This document shows, piece by piece, positions 8,519 to 17,400 of a stretch of 64,000 nt of DNA. Each line of letters begins with the position of its first letter. The first letter of the stretch is position 1. Below the pieces are notes generated by a model. It made no database searches. It had not been told where the DNA came from and saw only the letters and a program-made list of their open reading frames with translations. The stretch is from Streptomyces sp. ADI95-17 (GTDB lineage Bacteria > Actinomycetota > Actinomycetes > Streptomycetales > Streptomycetaceae), in contig NZ_ML123049.1 of NCBI RefSeq assembly GCF_003846175.1, positions 337,019 to 401,018 on the forward strand, written 5' to 3'. Made by a program: the position numbers and the translations under genes.

Positions 8519-8567
8519 ACACCCGCACCGCCCCGAGGCCCGGATCGTGCGAGAGGAGGCCCCGGCC

Positions 8568-9686
8568 GTGACCGAGACCAGGCACCTGGCGTCGATCGGC
8601 GACATCGAACGCGGCACCTGGGACTCCCTGGTGCCCGCCCCCTGCTTCTACCAGAGCCACGGCTGGCTCGCCGGGCAGGAGCGCCCCGACTTCGCCACGG
8701 CCACCTACACCGTGGTGTCCTCGGGCAGCAGGCTGCTCGCCGCCACCCCGTCCTACGACTTCCCCGCGGAGAACGCGCCGCCCCTCCCGCCGGTCGCCGC
8801 CGACCGGGAGGTCCTGCGCGTCGGCACACGCACCGGGTACCACAACGAGTTCCTGCTCGCCGGAACGGAGGAGGAACAGCGCGATGCCCTGGCCGAGTTG
8901 GTCGAGGGCCTGGCGGATCACGCCGCCCGCCTCGGCAGCGACGCCCTCCTCTTCGATTTCCTCACCACCGACAGCCTGCGGCTGCTCGCCGGTCTGTTCC
9001 CGGTCCGGGCCCAGCTGCGCAGCGCCGAGGCCGTGGTCCACAACGAGGAGGGCACCTTCGAGTCGTACCGGCGGCTGCTCGGACGCAACGTCCGCAAGCG
9101 CGACTACGAGGTGCGCAAGTTCGAACAGGCCGGGCTGCGGCTGGAGACGGCGCCCCTGTCGGAGTGCGTGGACGAACTGGCGCCGCTCATCGGCCAGACC
9201 ATGGACCGGTACGACGCCTCTCTGGACCTGGCGGAGATCCGGACGTTCCTCACGGTCCAGGCAGAGCACCTCGACGGCCTCAGCACGGTCTTCCGCGTCG
9301 TCGACGAGGAAGGCGGCCTGGTCGGGGGGCATGTCTCCTTCGCCTGGCGGGAGATGCTCTACGCCCGGGTGGCCGGGTTCGACTACACCCGGACCCGGGA
9401 CGCGTACGAGTACTTCAACGCCGTCTACTACGGCCCGCTGCGCCACATGGAGCAGCACGGGCTCGACACCCTTCACCTGGGTCTGTCGGCGGTGCAGGCC
9501 AAGGTCAGGCGCGGGGCGCGGCTCCACCCGGTCTGGGCGGCGGTGCTGCCGCTGCCGCTGGTCCGGGGCGCCGGCCTGACCCGCGACGCCGCCGCCGACC
9601 AGGCCCTGGCCGACTCGGTGCGGGCCGAGGCGGGCGGCGGGATGGACGAGAAGGAGTGGGAGCTGGGCCGGGTCACCCCGCTCTGA
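8568..9686 (+). CDS. FemAB/GNAT-like N-acyltransferase, copy 2
   Basis: A 372-residue paralogue of the preceding protein. EMLYARVAGFDYTRTRD, YFNAVYYGP and HLGLSAVQAKVRRGA align with the same blocks in copy 1. GTG at 8568 is chosen because a strong GAGAGGAGG lies 8 nt upstream, and homology to copy 1 begins just after it. A 49-bp gap separates the two genes. Two divergent copies side by side suggest two successive amide-forming steps or a heterodimer rather than redundancy. It ends before a strong hairpin shared with a convergent gene. Confidence 0.75.
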   Translation: MTETRHLASIGDIERGTWDSLVPAPCFYQSHGWLAGQERPDFATATYTVVSSGSRLLAATPSYDFPAENAPPLPPVAADREVLRVGTRTGYHNEFLLAGTEEEQRDALAELVEGLADHAARLGSDALLFDFLTTDSLRLLAGLFPVRAQLRSAEAVVHNEEGTFESYRRLLGRNVRKRDYEVRKFEQAGLRLETAPLSECVDELAPLIGQTMDRYDASLDLAEIRTFLTVQAEHLDGLSTVFRVVDEEGGLVGGHVSFAWREMLYARVAGFDYTRTRDAYEYFNAVYYGPLRHMEQHGLDTLHLGLSAVQAKVRRGARLHPVWAAVLPLPLVRGAGLTRDAAADQALADSVRAEAGGGMDEKEWELGRVTPL

Positions 9687-9702
9687 CCCCCACGGCGGTT
9701 TC

Positions 9703-9737
9703 CGCGGGGTGCCGGCCGAGCGGCCCGGCACCCCGCG
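9703..9737. terminator. Bidirectional hairpin terminator
   Basis: Perfect 13-bp GC-rich stem (9703-9715 with 9725-9737), 9-nt loop, between the convergent acyltransferase and dioxygenase genes. No U-tract, as is common in Streptomyces. Confidence 0.8.
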
Positions 9738-9755
9738 CGAACTCCGGAGCGGAGC

Positions 9756-10655
9756 TCACCTCCGGGCGGGCCAGAGGGTGGGGCAGAACTCCGGGTCTGC
9801 GTAGTCCGGCTCCCCGGTCGGGGTCCGCCGCACCAGGGCGTCGTGCTTGTAGGGCTGCTGGCGGCCCTCGGAGTTCCGGTAGTGCCGGTAGGTGTTGGCA
9901 CCGTCCTGGAGGTGGAACGAGATCGCGCGACGGGGGTGAGGACTGCGGTTGGGGCCGCTGCCGTGGTACAGGAGGCAGTGGTGGAAGGTCATGTGACCCC
10001 GCGGGATGTGCACGGGGACCCGCTCGACGGTGGCGCCGTTGCGTTCCGCGTCCCCCTCCAGCAGGTAGTCGCGGGCCACGTCCGCAGGATCGCCGACCGG
10101 CCGTTCGGCGCCGTGGCGCCGCTTCCACCGGTGGCTTCCGGGCACCATCGTGATGGTGCCCGCCTCCTCCGTGCAGTCATGGAAAGGGATGAAGGCGGTC
10201 AGCATGTTGTCGGACGAGCAGGTGGGCCAGAAGTACTTGTCGAAATGCCAGGAAACGATGTTCGACGTTTCTTCGGGGACTGCCGGCTTGTAGATCAGAG
10301 TTGCCTGGAAAGTGCGCACCTCCGGCGTTCTCGCCAATCGCGCCGCCACTGCGGCAACGACGGGTTTACGGAGAATTCCGGCAATGGCTTCGTCCCGGTA
10401 ATGAATGTAGTCGCTGTTGCGCTGGATCTCGCCATCGGCCGGTGACCAATCGGCCAGCCGGTCCGGCTGGCCTGGCAGCGCGCGACCCTTGTGACCTGCG
10501 TAGAAGCGCTCGCTGGCCTGAGTCAGAGTCTCGGTCTCCGCGTCGCTGAGCAGCTTCTTCGAAAGGTACCAGCCGGTTTCCTCGTACTTCCGGACATCCT
10601 CGTCCGACGGCAGTAACCGCAATTCTTCTTCTGTCAGTACCGAATATTCCGACAC
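9756..10655 (-). CDS. Phytanoyl-CoA dioxygenase-family Fe(II)/2-oxoglutarate enzyme
   Basis: A 299-residue protein of the PhyH family. The first two iron ligands are in SWHFDKYFW (H-x-D); the distal His lies in the LLYHGSGPNRS segment, followed by an Arg (HPRRAISFH) that would hold 2-oxoglutarate. The start is GTG at 10655, preceded on its strand by GAGGA at about 6 nt. Codon 14 is TTA (10614-10616), another bldA mark. It is transcribed towards the acyltransferases and divergently from the exporter. Likely hydroxylates or desaturates an intermediate of the pathway; substrate unknown. Confidence 0.85.
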   Translation of the reverse strand: MSEYSVLTEEELRLLPSDEDVRKYEETGWYLSKKLLSDAETETLTQASERFYAGHKGRALPGQPDRLADWSPADGEIQRNSDYIHYRDEAIAGILRKPVVAAVAARLARTPEVRTFQATLIYKPAVPEETSNIVSWHFDKYFWPTCSSDNMLTAFIPFHDCTEEAGTITMVPGSHRWKRRHGAERPVGDPADVARDYLLEGDAERNGATVERVPVHIPRGHMTFHHCLLYHGSGPNRSPHPRRAISFHLQDGANTYRHYRNSEGRQQPYKHDALVRRTPTGEPDYADPEFCPTLWPARR

Positions 10656-10730
10656 CGTGTCCTCATCTCTCTGAACCTCCGTCGAACCATCGGGCCGGGA
10701 GGCAGCCTAGCGAACGGATGAGGCGTGTGC

Positions 10731-10736
10731 TAGGTT
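10731..10736 (+). promoter_or_regulatory. Candidate -10 element for exporter gene
   Basis: TAGGTT fits the Streptomyces vegetative -10 and lies about 33 bp before the exporter ATG in the 113-bp divergent spacer. No convincing -35 was found. Confidence 0.3.
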
Positions 10737-10768
10737 CATTTTCCAACTGGTCCGATCGGGGGGATGGA

Positions 10769-12085
10769 ATGGCTATCCTAGATGAGGAAATCCGGGTTCT
10801 CCTCAAGAAGAACAGGGATTTTCGAAATGTATGGACAGGGGAGTCCGCCGCCCATTTCGGGACCCAGCTGACCAACTTTCTGTTACCACTGGTCGCGGTG
10901 ACCGCCCTGCACGCCAGCGGCACCGAGGTGGGCCTCATCTCCGCCGTGCAGTTCGTCCCGGTCGTCCTGCTGTCGCTGGTCGCCGGGATGGTGGTCGACC
11001 GCCACCCGCCCCGCCGCACCCTGGTGATCACCAGCGTGGTCCGGGGTGCCGCGCTCGGGCTCCTGGGGCTCGCACAGGCCACCGAGGGGCTGACGGCCAC
11101 CCATGTCGTGGTGGCCGCCGCGGTCATCGGCACGGCCACCGTCTTCTACGAGGTCGCCTACCAGTCCACCATCCCCAAGATCGTCTCGGTGGACTCCATC
11201 CCCTCGGCCAACGGACTGCACCAGGCCACCTACTCCGTCAGCCAGCTCGCCGGCCCCTCGGCGGCGGGCTTCCTCGTGGGCAAGCTGGGACTCTCACCCA
11301 CCTTCGCCGTCACCGCCGCCTTCTTCGTGGGTGCCGCCCTCAGCGGAGCGCTGCTCCGCGACGTCAAGGCACCCGGAGTGCCGCAGCAGTCGGCGCTGCG
11401 CACGATCGGATCGGGGCTGCGGTACACCTGGTCCCTGCGGCCCCTGCGCGACCTCTGCACGCAGGCGGGCCTGTCCAACCTGCACGAGCAGTGCTTCCTC
11501 ACCGTCTTCCTGGTCTTCGCCGTCCGCGAGCTGGGCCTCAGCGGCACGGTCGTCGGCGTGGTCATCGGCATCGGCAGCGTCGGCGCACTGGCCGGCTCGC
11601 TGGTGGCCGCTCGCATCGGCGCCCGGATCACCGTGGGCAGGACGCTCACCTGGGGCGTGGTCCTGGCCGCCGCGGGTCTGCTCCTCGTCCCTCTCGTGGT
11701 CGTCTTCGACCTCGGCACCTTCGGCCTGGTGGCGCTCCTCGCCCTCGCCTTCGTCGTGAACGGCTTCGGGGTGGCGCTCTTCAACGTCTTCGCGGTGAGT
11801 CTCCGCCAGGCCATCCCGCCGGAGAACCAGTTGGGCGCGGTCACGGCGAGCTACCGGCTGGTGGCCCTCGGGACGCTGCCGCTCGGTGCTCTCGCCGGCG
11901 GGGCCCTCGCCGACGCGCTGGGGCCCGGCCGGGCCATCTGGATCGTCGGGGTCTCGTACCTGTGCGTCTCCTTCTGGCTGATGTTCTCGCCGCTGCGCTC
12001 CGCCACCACCCTCGAACAGGCCCGTGCGCTGGGTGTGCGGCCGGGGTCCGGAGACACCCTCGGCGAGCAGACCCCCGCCCCCTGA
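10769..12085 (+). CDS. MFS transporter, probable product exporter
   Basis: A 438-residue integral membrane protein with about 12 hydrophobic segments. It has the MFS loop 2-3 signature variant GMVVDRHPPRRTL near residue 75, and resembles the MFS_3 / enterobactin-exporter-like group. ATG at 10769 follows GGGGGG by 5 nt; an in-frame ATG at 10718 lacks a ribosome site. Codon 39 is TTA (10883-10885). The position inside the cluster suggests export of, or self-resistance to, the product. The tandem 23-bp repeats follow its stop codon closely. Confidence 0.88.
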   Translation: MAILDEEIRVLLKKNRDFRNVWTGESAAHFGTQLTNFLLPLVAVTALHASGTEVGLISAVQFVPVVLLSLVAGMVVDRHPPRRTLVITSVVRGAALGLLGLAQATEGLTATHVVVAAAVIGTATVFYEVAYQSTIPKIVSVDSIPSANGLHQATYSVSQLAGPSAAGFLVGKLGLSPTFAVTAAFFVGAALSGALLRDVKAPGVPQQSALRTIGSGLRYTWSLRPLRDLCTQAGLSNLHEQCFLTVFLVFAVRELGLSGTVVGVVIGIGSVGALAGSLVAARIGARITVGRTLTWGVVLAAAGLLLVPLVVVFDLGTFGLVALLALAFVVNGFGVALFNVFAVSLRQAIPPENQLGAVTASYRLVALGTLPLGALAGGALADALGPGRAIWIVGVSYLCVSFWLMFSPLRSATTLEQARALGVRPGSGDTLGEQTPAP

Positions 12086-12104
12086 CCGGCCGAGCGCCCG
12101 GCCC

Positions 12105-12219
12105 GCACCATCTCCGTACCCCACGCCTCACCACCTCCGTACCCCACGCCGGACCATCTCCATACCCCACGCCGCACCACCTCCGTACCCCACGCCGGAC
12201 CATCTCCGTACCCCACTCC
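12105..12219. repeat. Five tandem 23-bp repeats
   Basis: Units start at 12105, 12128, 12151, 12174 and 12197 with no spacers. They share the core CTCCGTACCCCACGCC and vary at only a few positions. The array begins 20 bp after the exporter stop and ends 25 bp before the ATP-grasp GTG. 23 is not a multiple of 3, so it is not a coding repeat. The transcribed strand is C-rich and almost free of internal pairing. Function unknown: leader element, protein-binding iteron or slippage product. Confidence 0.9.
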
Positions 12220-12244
12220 CCGGACACAGAAAGCGAGAAACGAC

Positions 12245-13465
12245 GTGGCTGATGAGCGAGACGTCCTGATCTACTCCAAGCGCTTCGAAGGCGGAGTGCG
12301 CCTCGTCTCGCGCATGCTCTCGGAGATGGGGCGCCGCCCGATCCTGGTCTCCGACGAACCGGAGGACGTCAACCGCGACCACTGCGCGGCCCATGTCGTC
12401 GTCGACTGGGAGACGGCGAGCCTGGAGGAGCTGGTGACGGCGGTCGAGGCGGCGGGTGTGGTGCCGACCGCCGTCGTCAACTTCGTCGAGTCGCTGATCT
12501 CCTGGCAGGTGCGCACTGCGCGGCACTACGGGCTGGAGGGCGGGGAGAACGGCCGAGAGGTTCTGCTGAGCAAGGCCCGGGTGCGGGCGGCCATGACGGA
12601 CCGGGGCCTGTCCTCGCTGCCGTTCGTCGCCGGAACGGTCTCCTCCCTCGATGTCGACGCGGTCACCTCGTACCCCGTCATCGTCAAGCCCGACCAGGAC
12701 TCGGGTGGTTCACGGCTCGTCCGCCGCGCCAAGGACGCCGTGGAGCTCCGCTCCCGCCTCAAGGAGCTGGCCGACTCCGTGGGCCCGGACACGGACGCCA
12801 TCGTGGAGCAGTACATCGACGGCGTCGAGTTCTCGGTCGACGGCCCGGTGCTGGACGGCCGGTTCCACCCGCTCTTCGAGGTCGAGAAGACGGAGCACGA
12901 CAACCTCCGGCACCACGACGCGGGACTCCTCATCTCGCCCCCGCCCTCCGCGCACGTGCGACAGGCCGTGCGCGAGCTGTCGGAGAGGGTCGGAGCCCTG
13001 TACGCCTCCCTCGGCCTGGGGAGCAGCTGGCTCCACGTCGAAGGCCGGGTCCGCGCGGACGGCACCTGCGAGCTGGTCGAGATCAACCCCCGCCCCGGCG
13101 GCCGCATGTACCGGGCGGCCACCCAGCGAGTCTGCGGGGTGGACCCCATCGACATGTCGGTACGCATGGCGCTCGGCGAGCGCCTGGACGGCGCACCGGC
13201 CGGGGCGACCCCCGGTGGCACCGAACTGCTGGCCATGCTCCCCTTCGAGGCCGACCGCGTAGGCACCCTGGCGAGCGCCACCTCCGTCGAGGAGCTCAAG
13301 CGGATTCCCGGGGTGGTGGACGGCTACCTGTTCGAGAACTTCCGCGTGGTGACGATGGACCGGGAGAACTTCTTCGCCGAGGCCATGATCACCGCCGACA
13401 CCGTTGCCGGCCTCCACGAGATCGCCGAACAGGTCCGCTCGGTCTTCACCTTCACCTTCGAGTGA
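12245..13465 (+). CDS. ATP-grasp carboxylate-amine ligase
   Basis: A 406-residue ATP-grasp enzyme. PVIVKPDQDSGGSRLV (about residues 145-160) is the ATP-binding lysine and glycine-rich loop, VEQYIDGVEFSVDG follows, and LVEINPRPGGRM near residue 285 carries the Mg-binding Glu and Asn. Enzymes of this group join a carboxylate to an amine through an acylphosphate, as in dipeptide ligases and peptidyl-nucleoside ligases. The GTG start has only a weak ribosome site (GCGAG) just after the 23-bp repeat array. With the two FemAB-like proteins it is the third potential amide-forming enzyme in the cluster, and probably the last cluster gene on this strand, since a hairpin follows. Confidence 0.87.
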   Translation: MADERDVLIYSKRFEGGVRLVSRMLSEMGRRPILVSDEPEDVNRDHCAAHVVVDWETASLEELVTAVEAAGVVPTAVVNFVESLISWQVRTARHYGLEGGENGREVLLSKARVRAAMTDRGLSSLPFVAGTVSSLDVDAVTSYPVIVKPDQDSGGSRLVRRAKDAVELRSRLKELADSVGPDTDAIVEQYIDGVEFSVDGPVLDGRFHPLFEVEKTEHDNLRHHDAGLLISPPPSAHVRQAVRELSERVGALYASLGLGSSWLHVEGRVRADGTCELVEINPRPGGRMYRAATQRVCGVDPIDMSVRMALGERLDGAPAGATPGGTELLAMLPFEADRVGTLASATSVEELKRIPGVVDGYLFENFRVVTMDRENFFAEAMITADTVAGLHEIAEQVRSVFTFTFE

Positions 13466-13502
13466 CCTGCGCGGACGCCGGCCGCCACCCGGCATGTCCT
13501 CT

Positions 13503-13542
13503 CCCGTGCGGCGCGGGGCTCGGTCGCCCCGCACCGCACGGG
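13503..13542. terminator. Hairpin terminator, convergent genes
   Basis: Two stacked stems, 9 bp (13503-13511 with 13534-13542) and 7 bp (13513-13519 with 13526-13532), separated by one unpaired base on each side. It lies between the ATP-grasp and acetyltransferase stops. Confidence 0.75.
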
Positions 13543-13553
13543 CGGGAGCCGGC

Positions 13554-14222
13554 TCATGGCCCGGACACGGCCTGCCGTGCCGATCCGGCAGCGACGGGTG
13601 CGGCGTAGCAGTGCAATGTCACCGTCTCCGTCTCCGTCGGGCTCCACCGGTGGTCGACGGTGGCCAGCAAGGTCCACCCCAGGCGTCCGTACAGGGCCAC
13701 AGCCGACGTGTCTGACGCCAGGACGTCCAGGACCGGATGGCGCCCGCGCCGCCGGGCCTCGCCCGTGGCCCGCTCCATCAGCAGGGCACCGACCCCGTGG
13801 CCACGCGCCGCGGGGGAGACGAACAAGCGGCTGATCACGGCGGCCTTCTCGACGGGCACACCCGCTCGGCGGCTCCACAGGACCGGCGCCCGGTCTCCCG
13901 CCCCGCCCTCGCACAGGCCGACATGACCGACGACCTTCCCGTCCAGTTCCGCCACCCAGGCGGCGAACAGGGAGGGCTGGGCCAACCAGTCACCAGGACG
14001 CTCGGGCCAGTTCTCCGGGTAGCCGTCCCGTTCGTGCACGTCGGCCAGCAGCTCCACGCAGGCGTCGAGATCCGAATCCTCCCGCCACCGGACCCGGCAG
14101 CCGGGAGCCTCTTCCGCCACGGGGTCCGCCTGTCGTTCCACCGCAGCATGAAACCACGACCTGATCGCCCCCGCGCGGCACCACCGGACCGTGGCCCGCA
14201 GCAGCCCCCCGCTCGGGCGCAT
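13554..14222 (-). CDS. GNAT-family N-acetyltransferase
   Basis: Up to 222 residues. ISRLFVSPAARGHGVGALLMERA contains the acetyl-CoA pyrophosphate loop (R-G-H-G-V-G) of GNAT enzymes; the domain runs from about residue 43 to 205. The upstream ~35 residues do not look like a GNAT domain, so the true start may be a GTG near 14135; no clear ribosome site decides this. It converges with the ATP-grasp gene and could be a self-resistance acetylase for the cluster product, but equally an unrelated enzyme. Confidence 0.75.
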   Translation of the reverse strand: MRPSGGLLRATVRWCRAGAIRSWFHAAVERQADPVAEEAPGCRVRWREDSDLDACVELLADVHERDGYPENWPERPGDWLAQPSLFAAWVAELDGKVVGHVGLCEGGAGDRAPVLWSRRAGVPVEKAAVISRLFVSPAARGHGVGALLMERATGEARRRGRHPVLDVLASDTSAVALYGRLGWTLLATVDHRWSPTETETVTLHCYAAPVAAGSARQAVSGP

Positions 14223-14427
14223 TGCCGCGGAGCGAGCGCATACCGCCGCGGGCCGGCCTGTGAGCAGGCGCTGTCCGACCGGACGTCAACCGCAGTCGAC
14301 CTCGCTCCGCTCTCGGACCCGGAGCGTGCGGCACTGGGTGCGAGGGCGGTCCAGGAGTACTGCGCTGTCGGAAGGTGCGCGAGCCAGAACCCCGGCGAGA
14401 TCAGGCATCCGAGTCCCGCCGGGTTGC

Positions 14428-17400
14428 TCAGGTTTCGTGTAGATCCGCTTCTCGTGCCGTCACGGATGGTGTGCCACCAGGGGAGGGCGGCCGTCCCAGC
14501 TCCTCCGTCCCGGCCAGGGACACGGCGATGCGGAACTGCTGCTCGGCCTCGGCCTGGTGGCCCGCTGCCGAGTAGGTGTGTCCGAGCCGGCGGCGGATCT
14601 CTGTCTCCAGGGGCCTGCTGGTGTGCTCGGTGAGCGTGGCCAGGGCCTCTTGCTGGAGGGTGATGGCCAACGGCAGTTCTCCGTCGCCGTGTTCCGCGGC
14701 GCCGAGCAGGGACAGGCTTGTCGCGCGCAGTTGCAGGTCGCCGACCTCCTGGGCCAGGTCCGCTGCGCGTCTCGCCACGTCCTTGACCTTCGCGTGCCGG
14801 TCGAGTGCCAGGTGGGCCTCGGCGATGAAGCACAGGGTCTTGCTGATCATTCTGGGGTGGCCGATCTTCTCGGCGAAGGCGAGGGAGGCGGCGTAGTACG
14901 TGAGTGCTTCCTCGTGCCGTCCCTGCTGGTCGTGGAGGGCGCCGAGGTTGCAGCTCGACATCCCGGCCAGCCAGTCGTCGTCGAGCCGGGCCGCCAGCTC
15001 CATGGCCTCGCCCAGGTGGGCGACCGCCTCCGGGATGCGGCCCAGAGCACGCTCCGCAGCGCCCAACCCGGCGGTTGCCCGGGCCTGTTCGCGCAGGTCG
15101 CCCTGGCGGCGGGCGAGGAGCAGCGCGTCGGTGCACCAGGCGTGGGCCTGCTGGAAGCGCCCCTGGTAGAGGTCCGCGATGGCCATGCAGTTGCGCAGGG
15201 CGGAGGGCATTCGCCGGTCGTCGGCCACGTCCGCGCTGGGCAGTGCGAGCTCCAGGGCGGAGCGGCACTCGTGGTAGCGGCCCTGACGGACCAGCGGGTC
15301 GACCAGGGATTCGGCGATCCAGCAGACGTGGTCGTGCTGCCCGGTGGCGGCCGCGTAGGCGATCACGTCGAGCAGTTGGCCGCCTGCGGCGTCCAGCCAT
15401 GCGTCGGCGTCCTGCCAGTTCGAGAAGGGGGAGCGGGAGACGTCCGGGCCGGTCGGGAAGCCCTCGGGGCCCCAGTCGCTGGCGATGCGGCCGGCGGCTG
15501 TGTAGAGGTGCAGCACTGCGGCGCGGTCTGCGGCGGTCTCCTCGGGTACGGCGGCGGCCAGGCGGCGCGTGTGGTCGCGTACGAGATCGTGCAGCCGGTA
15601 GCGGCTGAGCCGCGGCTGCTGCAGCAGGCTCGCGTCGACCAGGCGCTCCAGGAGGTCCTCGGTGTCCTGGAGCGAGCGGCCCAGCATGACGGCGGGAGTG
15701 AGCCCGTCGAACTCGGCGGTGGGGGACTGGCCCAACGCCCGGAAGACGCGCTGCAGGTCAGGGGTGAGCTGGTCGTAGGACATCCGGAAGGCGGCTTCCA
15801 CACTGCGGTCCTCGGCCCGGAGCTCGCCCAGGCGGCGTTCGTCGTCCGACATCCGGCCGACCAGGTGGGCCAGTGTCCAGGACGGACGGTTCTGCAGCCG
15901 GGCCCCGGTGATCCGCAGCGCCAGCGGCAGACCGCCGCAGCGGCGTGCGAGTTCCTGCGCGGCCTCCGGTTCCTGTTCGGCGCGAGCCTCGCCCAGCAGA
16001 TGCGTGAGCAGTGTGACAGCCTCGCCCGTGCCCAGCGGCTCCACGGTGAGCCGCCGGTCGGCGTCGAGGCCGGGCAGACGCTGGCGGCCGGCCACCAGCA
16101 CTCGGCTGCCCGGGCCCGCGGGCAGCAGCGGGCGCACCTGTTCCGCGCTGCGGGCGTCGTCCACGACCAGCAGCAGCCTCAGGGAGCTGGTGGCCGCGCG
16201 CCAGGCGGTGACCAACTCGTCCAGTTCGTCCGTCAGTTCGCCGTCTGCGCCGTGGACGGCACGGATCAGCCGGTGCAGTGCGCGCTGTGGGCGCAGGCTC
16301 CCGTGGGGGACGCCGTGCGCGTGCAGGTCCACGAACAGGCAGCCGTCCGGGTACTGGTCGTGCAGCGTCCAGGCGGCGCGGACCACCAGCGCGGTCTTGC
16401 CGACGCCCGCCGTGCCGTCGACGGCGGCCACGGAGACGGAGCCGGGAGGCACAGGTGTGGTGAGCAGGGCGAGTTCTGTCTCCCGGCCGACGAGCCAGGC
16501 AGTGTCGCCGGGGAGTTCGTTGCGGCGAGGTCGTGGCGGGGGCAGGGGACGTTCGGGTGCCGATGCCAGTGTGGGTGCGGATGGCGGTGCCGGTGCTTGT
16601 GCTGCGTCGGATCCGGCGGTGCGGGGCAGCGGTGCCCGGCCGAGCAGCATCAGGTCGTCCCGGCGCAGTACGCCTTGGTGTACCCGGCGCAGTTCCTCGC
16701 CGGGCTCCAACCCCAACTCGCCGCGGAGCCGGTCCCGGGTCTCCTGGTAGGCGGCGAGTGCCTCGGTCTGCCGGCCGCTGCCGTACAGCGCGCGTATGCG
16801 CAGGGCGGCGAGCGGCTCGTCGTACGGCCGCCCCGCGGGCGCGGCCAGGAGCTCGTCCAGGGCCTCCGTGTACCGGCCCAGGAGGACCAGGCACTCCGTC
16901 CGCTCCTGATGGAGGGTGCGCCGCTGCCGGGCAAGTCGCTGCCGCTCGGCGTCGGCGAACGGCCCGGGCAGGCCGGCCAACGGCTCCCCGCGGAACAGGT
17001 TCAGTGCCCGCGTACAGCCGTCGAGAGCGGTGGTGAGGTCGCCCGCGGCCTTCGCCCTGCGGGCCGCGGCGGACTGTCCGGCCAACTCGCCGATGTCCGT
17101 GCGGGCTTGGCCGGGTACGAAACGGTAGCCGCCGCGCTCGCCGCGGATCGCGGATGCGGCGGGGCCGGTGCCGGGCGCGTCCAGTGCCTTGCGTAGGGGG
17201 TAGACGTAGCTGGGCAGGACCCGGCGGCCCGTGCCCGGGGGTTCGGGTCCCCATACGTCGTCCAGCAGTTGCTGGTGGGTGACGAGCGTCTCCGCGCGCA
17301 GGACCAGCGCGGCCAGCACCGCCTGACGCCGTACGGGCCCCAGGTCGAGGGGCGCCTCGCCGCGGTGGGCTCCGACCGGGCCGAGCAGGTCGAGGCGCAG

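Noticed and set aside
2334..9686. RiPP precursor peptide for the radical SAM enzyme
   Set aside because: No small ORF with a ribosome site was found in the operon; genes are tightly packed or overlap.
10718..10768. Upstream ATG for the MFS exporter
   Set aside because: No ribosome site and it adds a hydrophilic stretch; ATG at 10769 follows GGGGGG directly.
12105..12219. CRISPR array
   Set aside because: Repeats are contiguous with no spacers, are not partly palindromic, and no cas genes are near.
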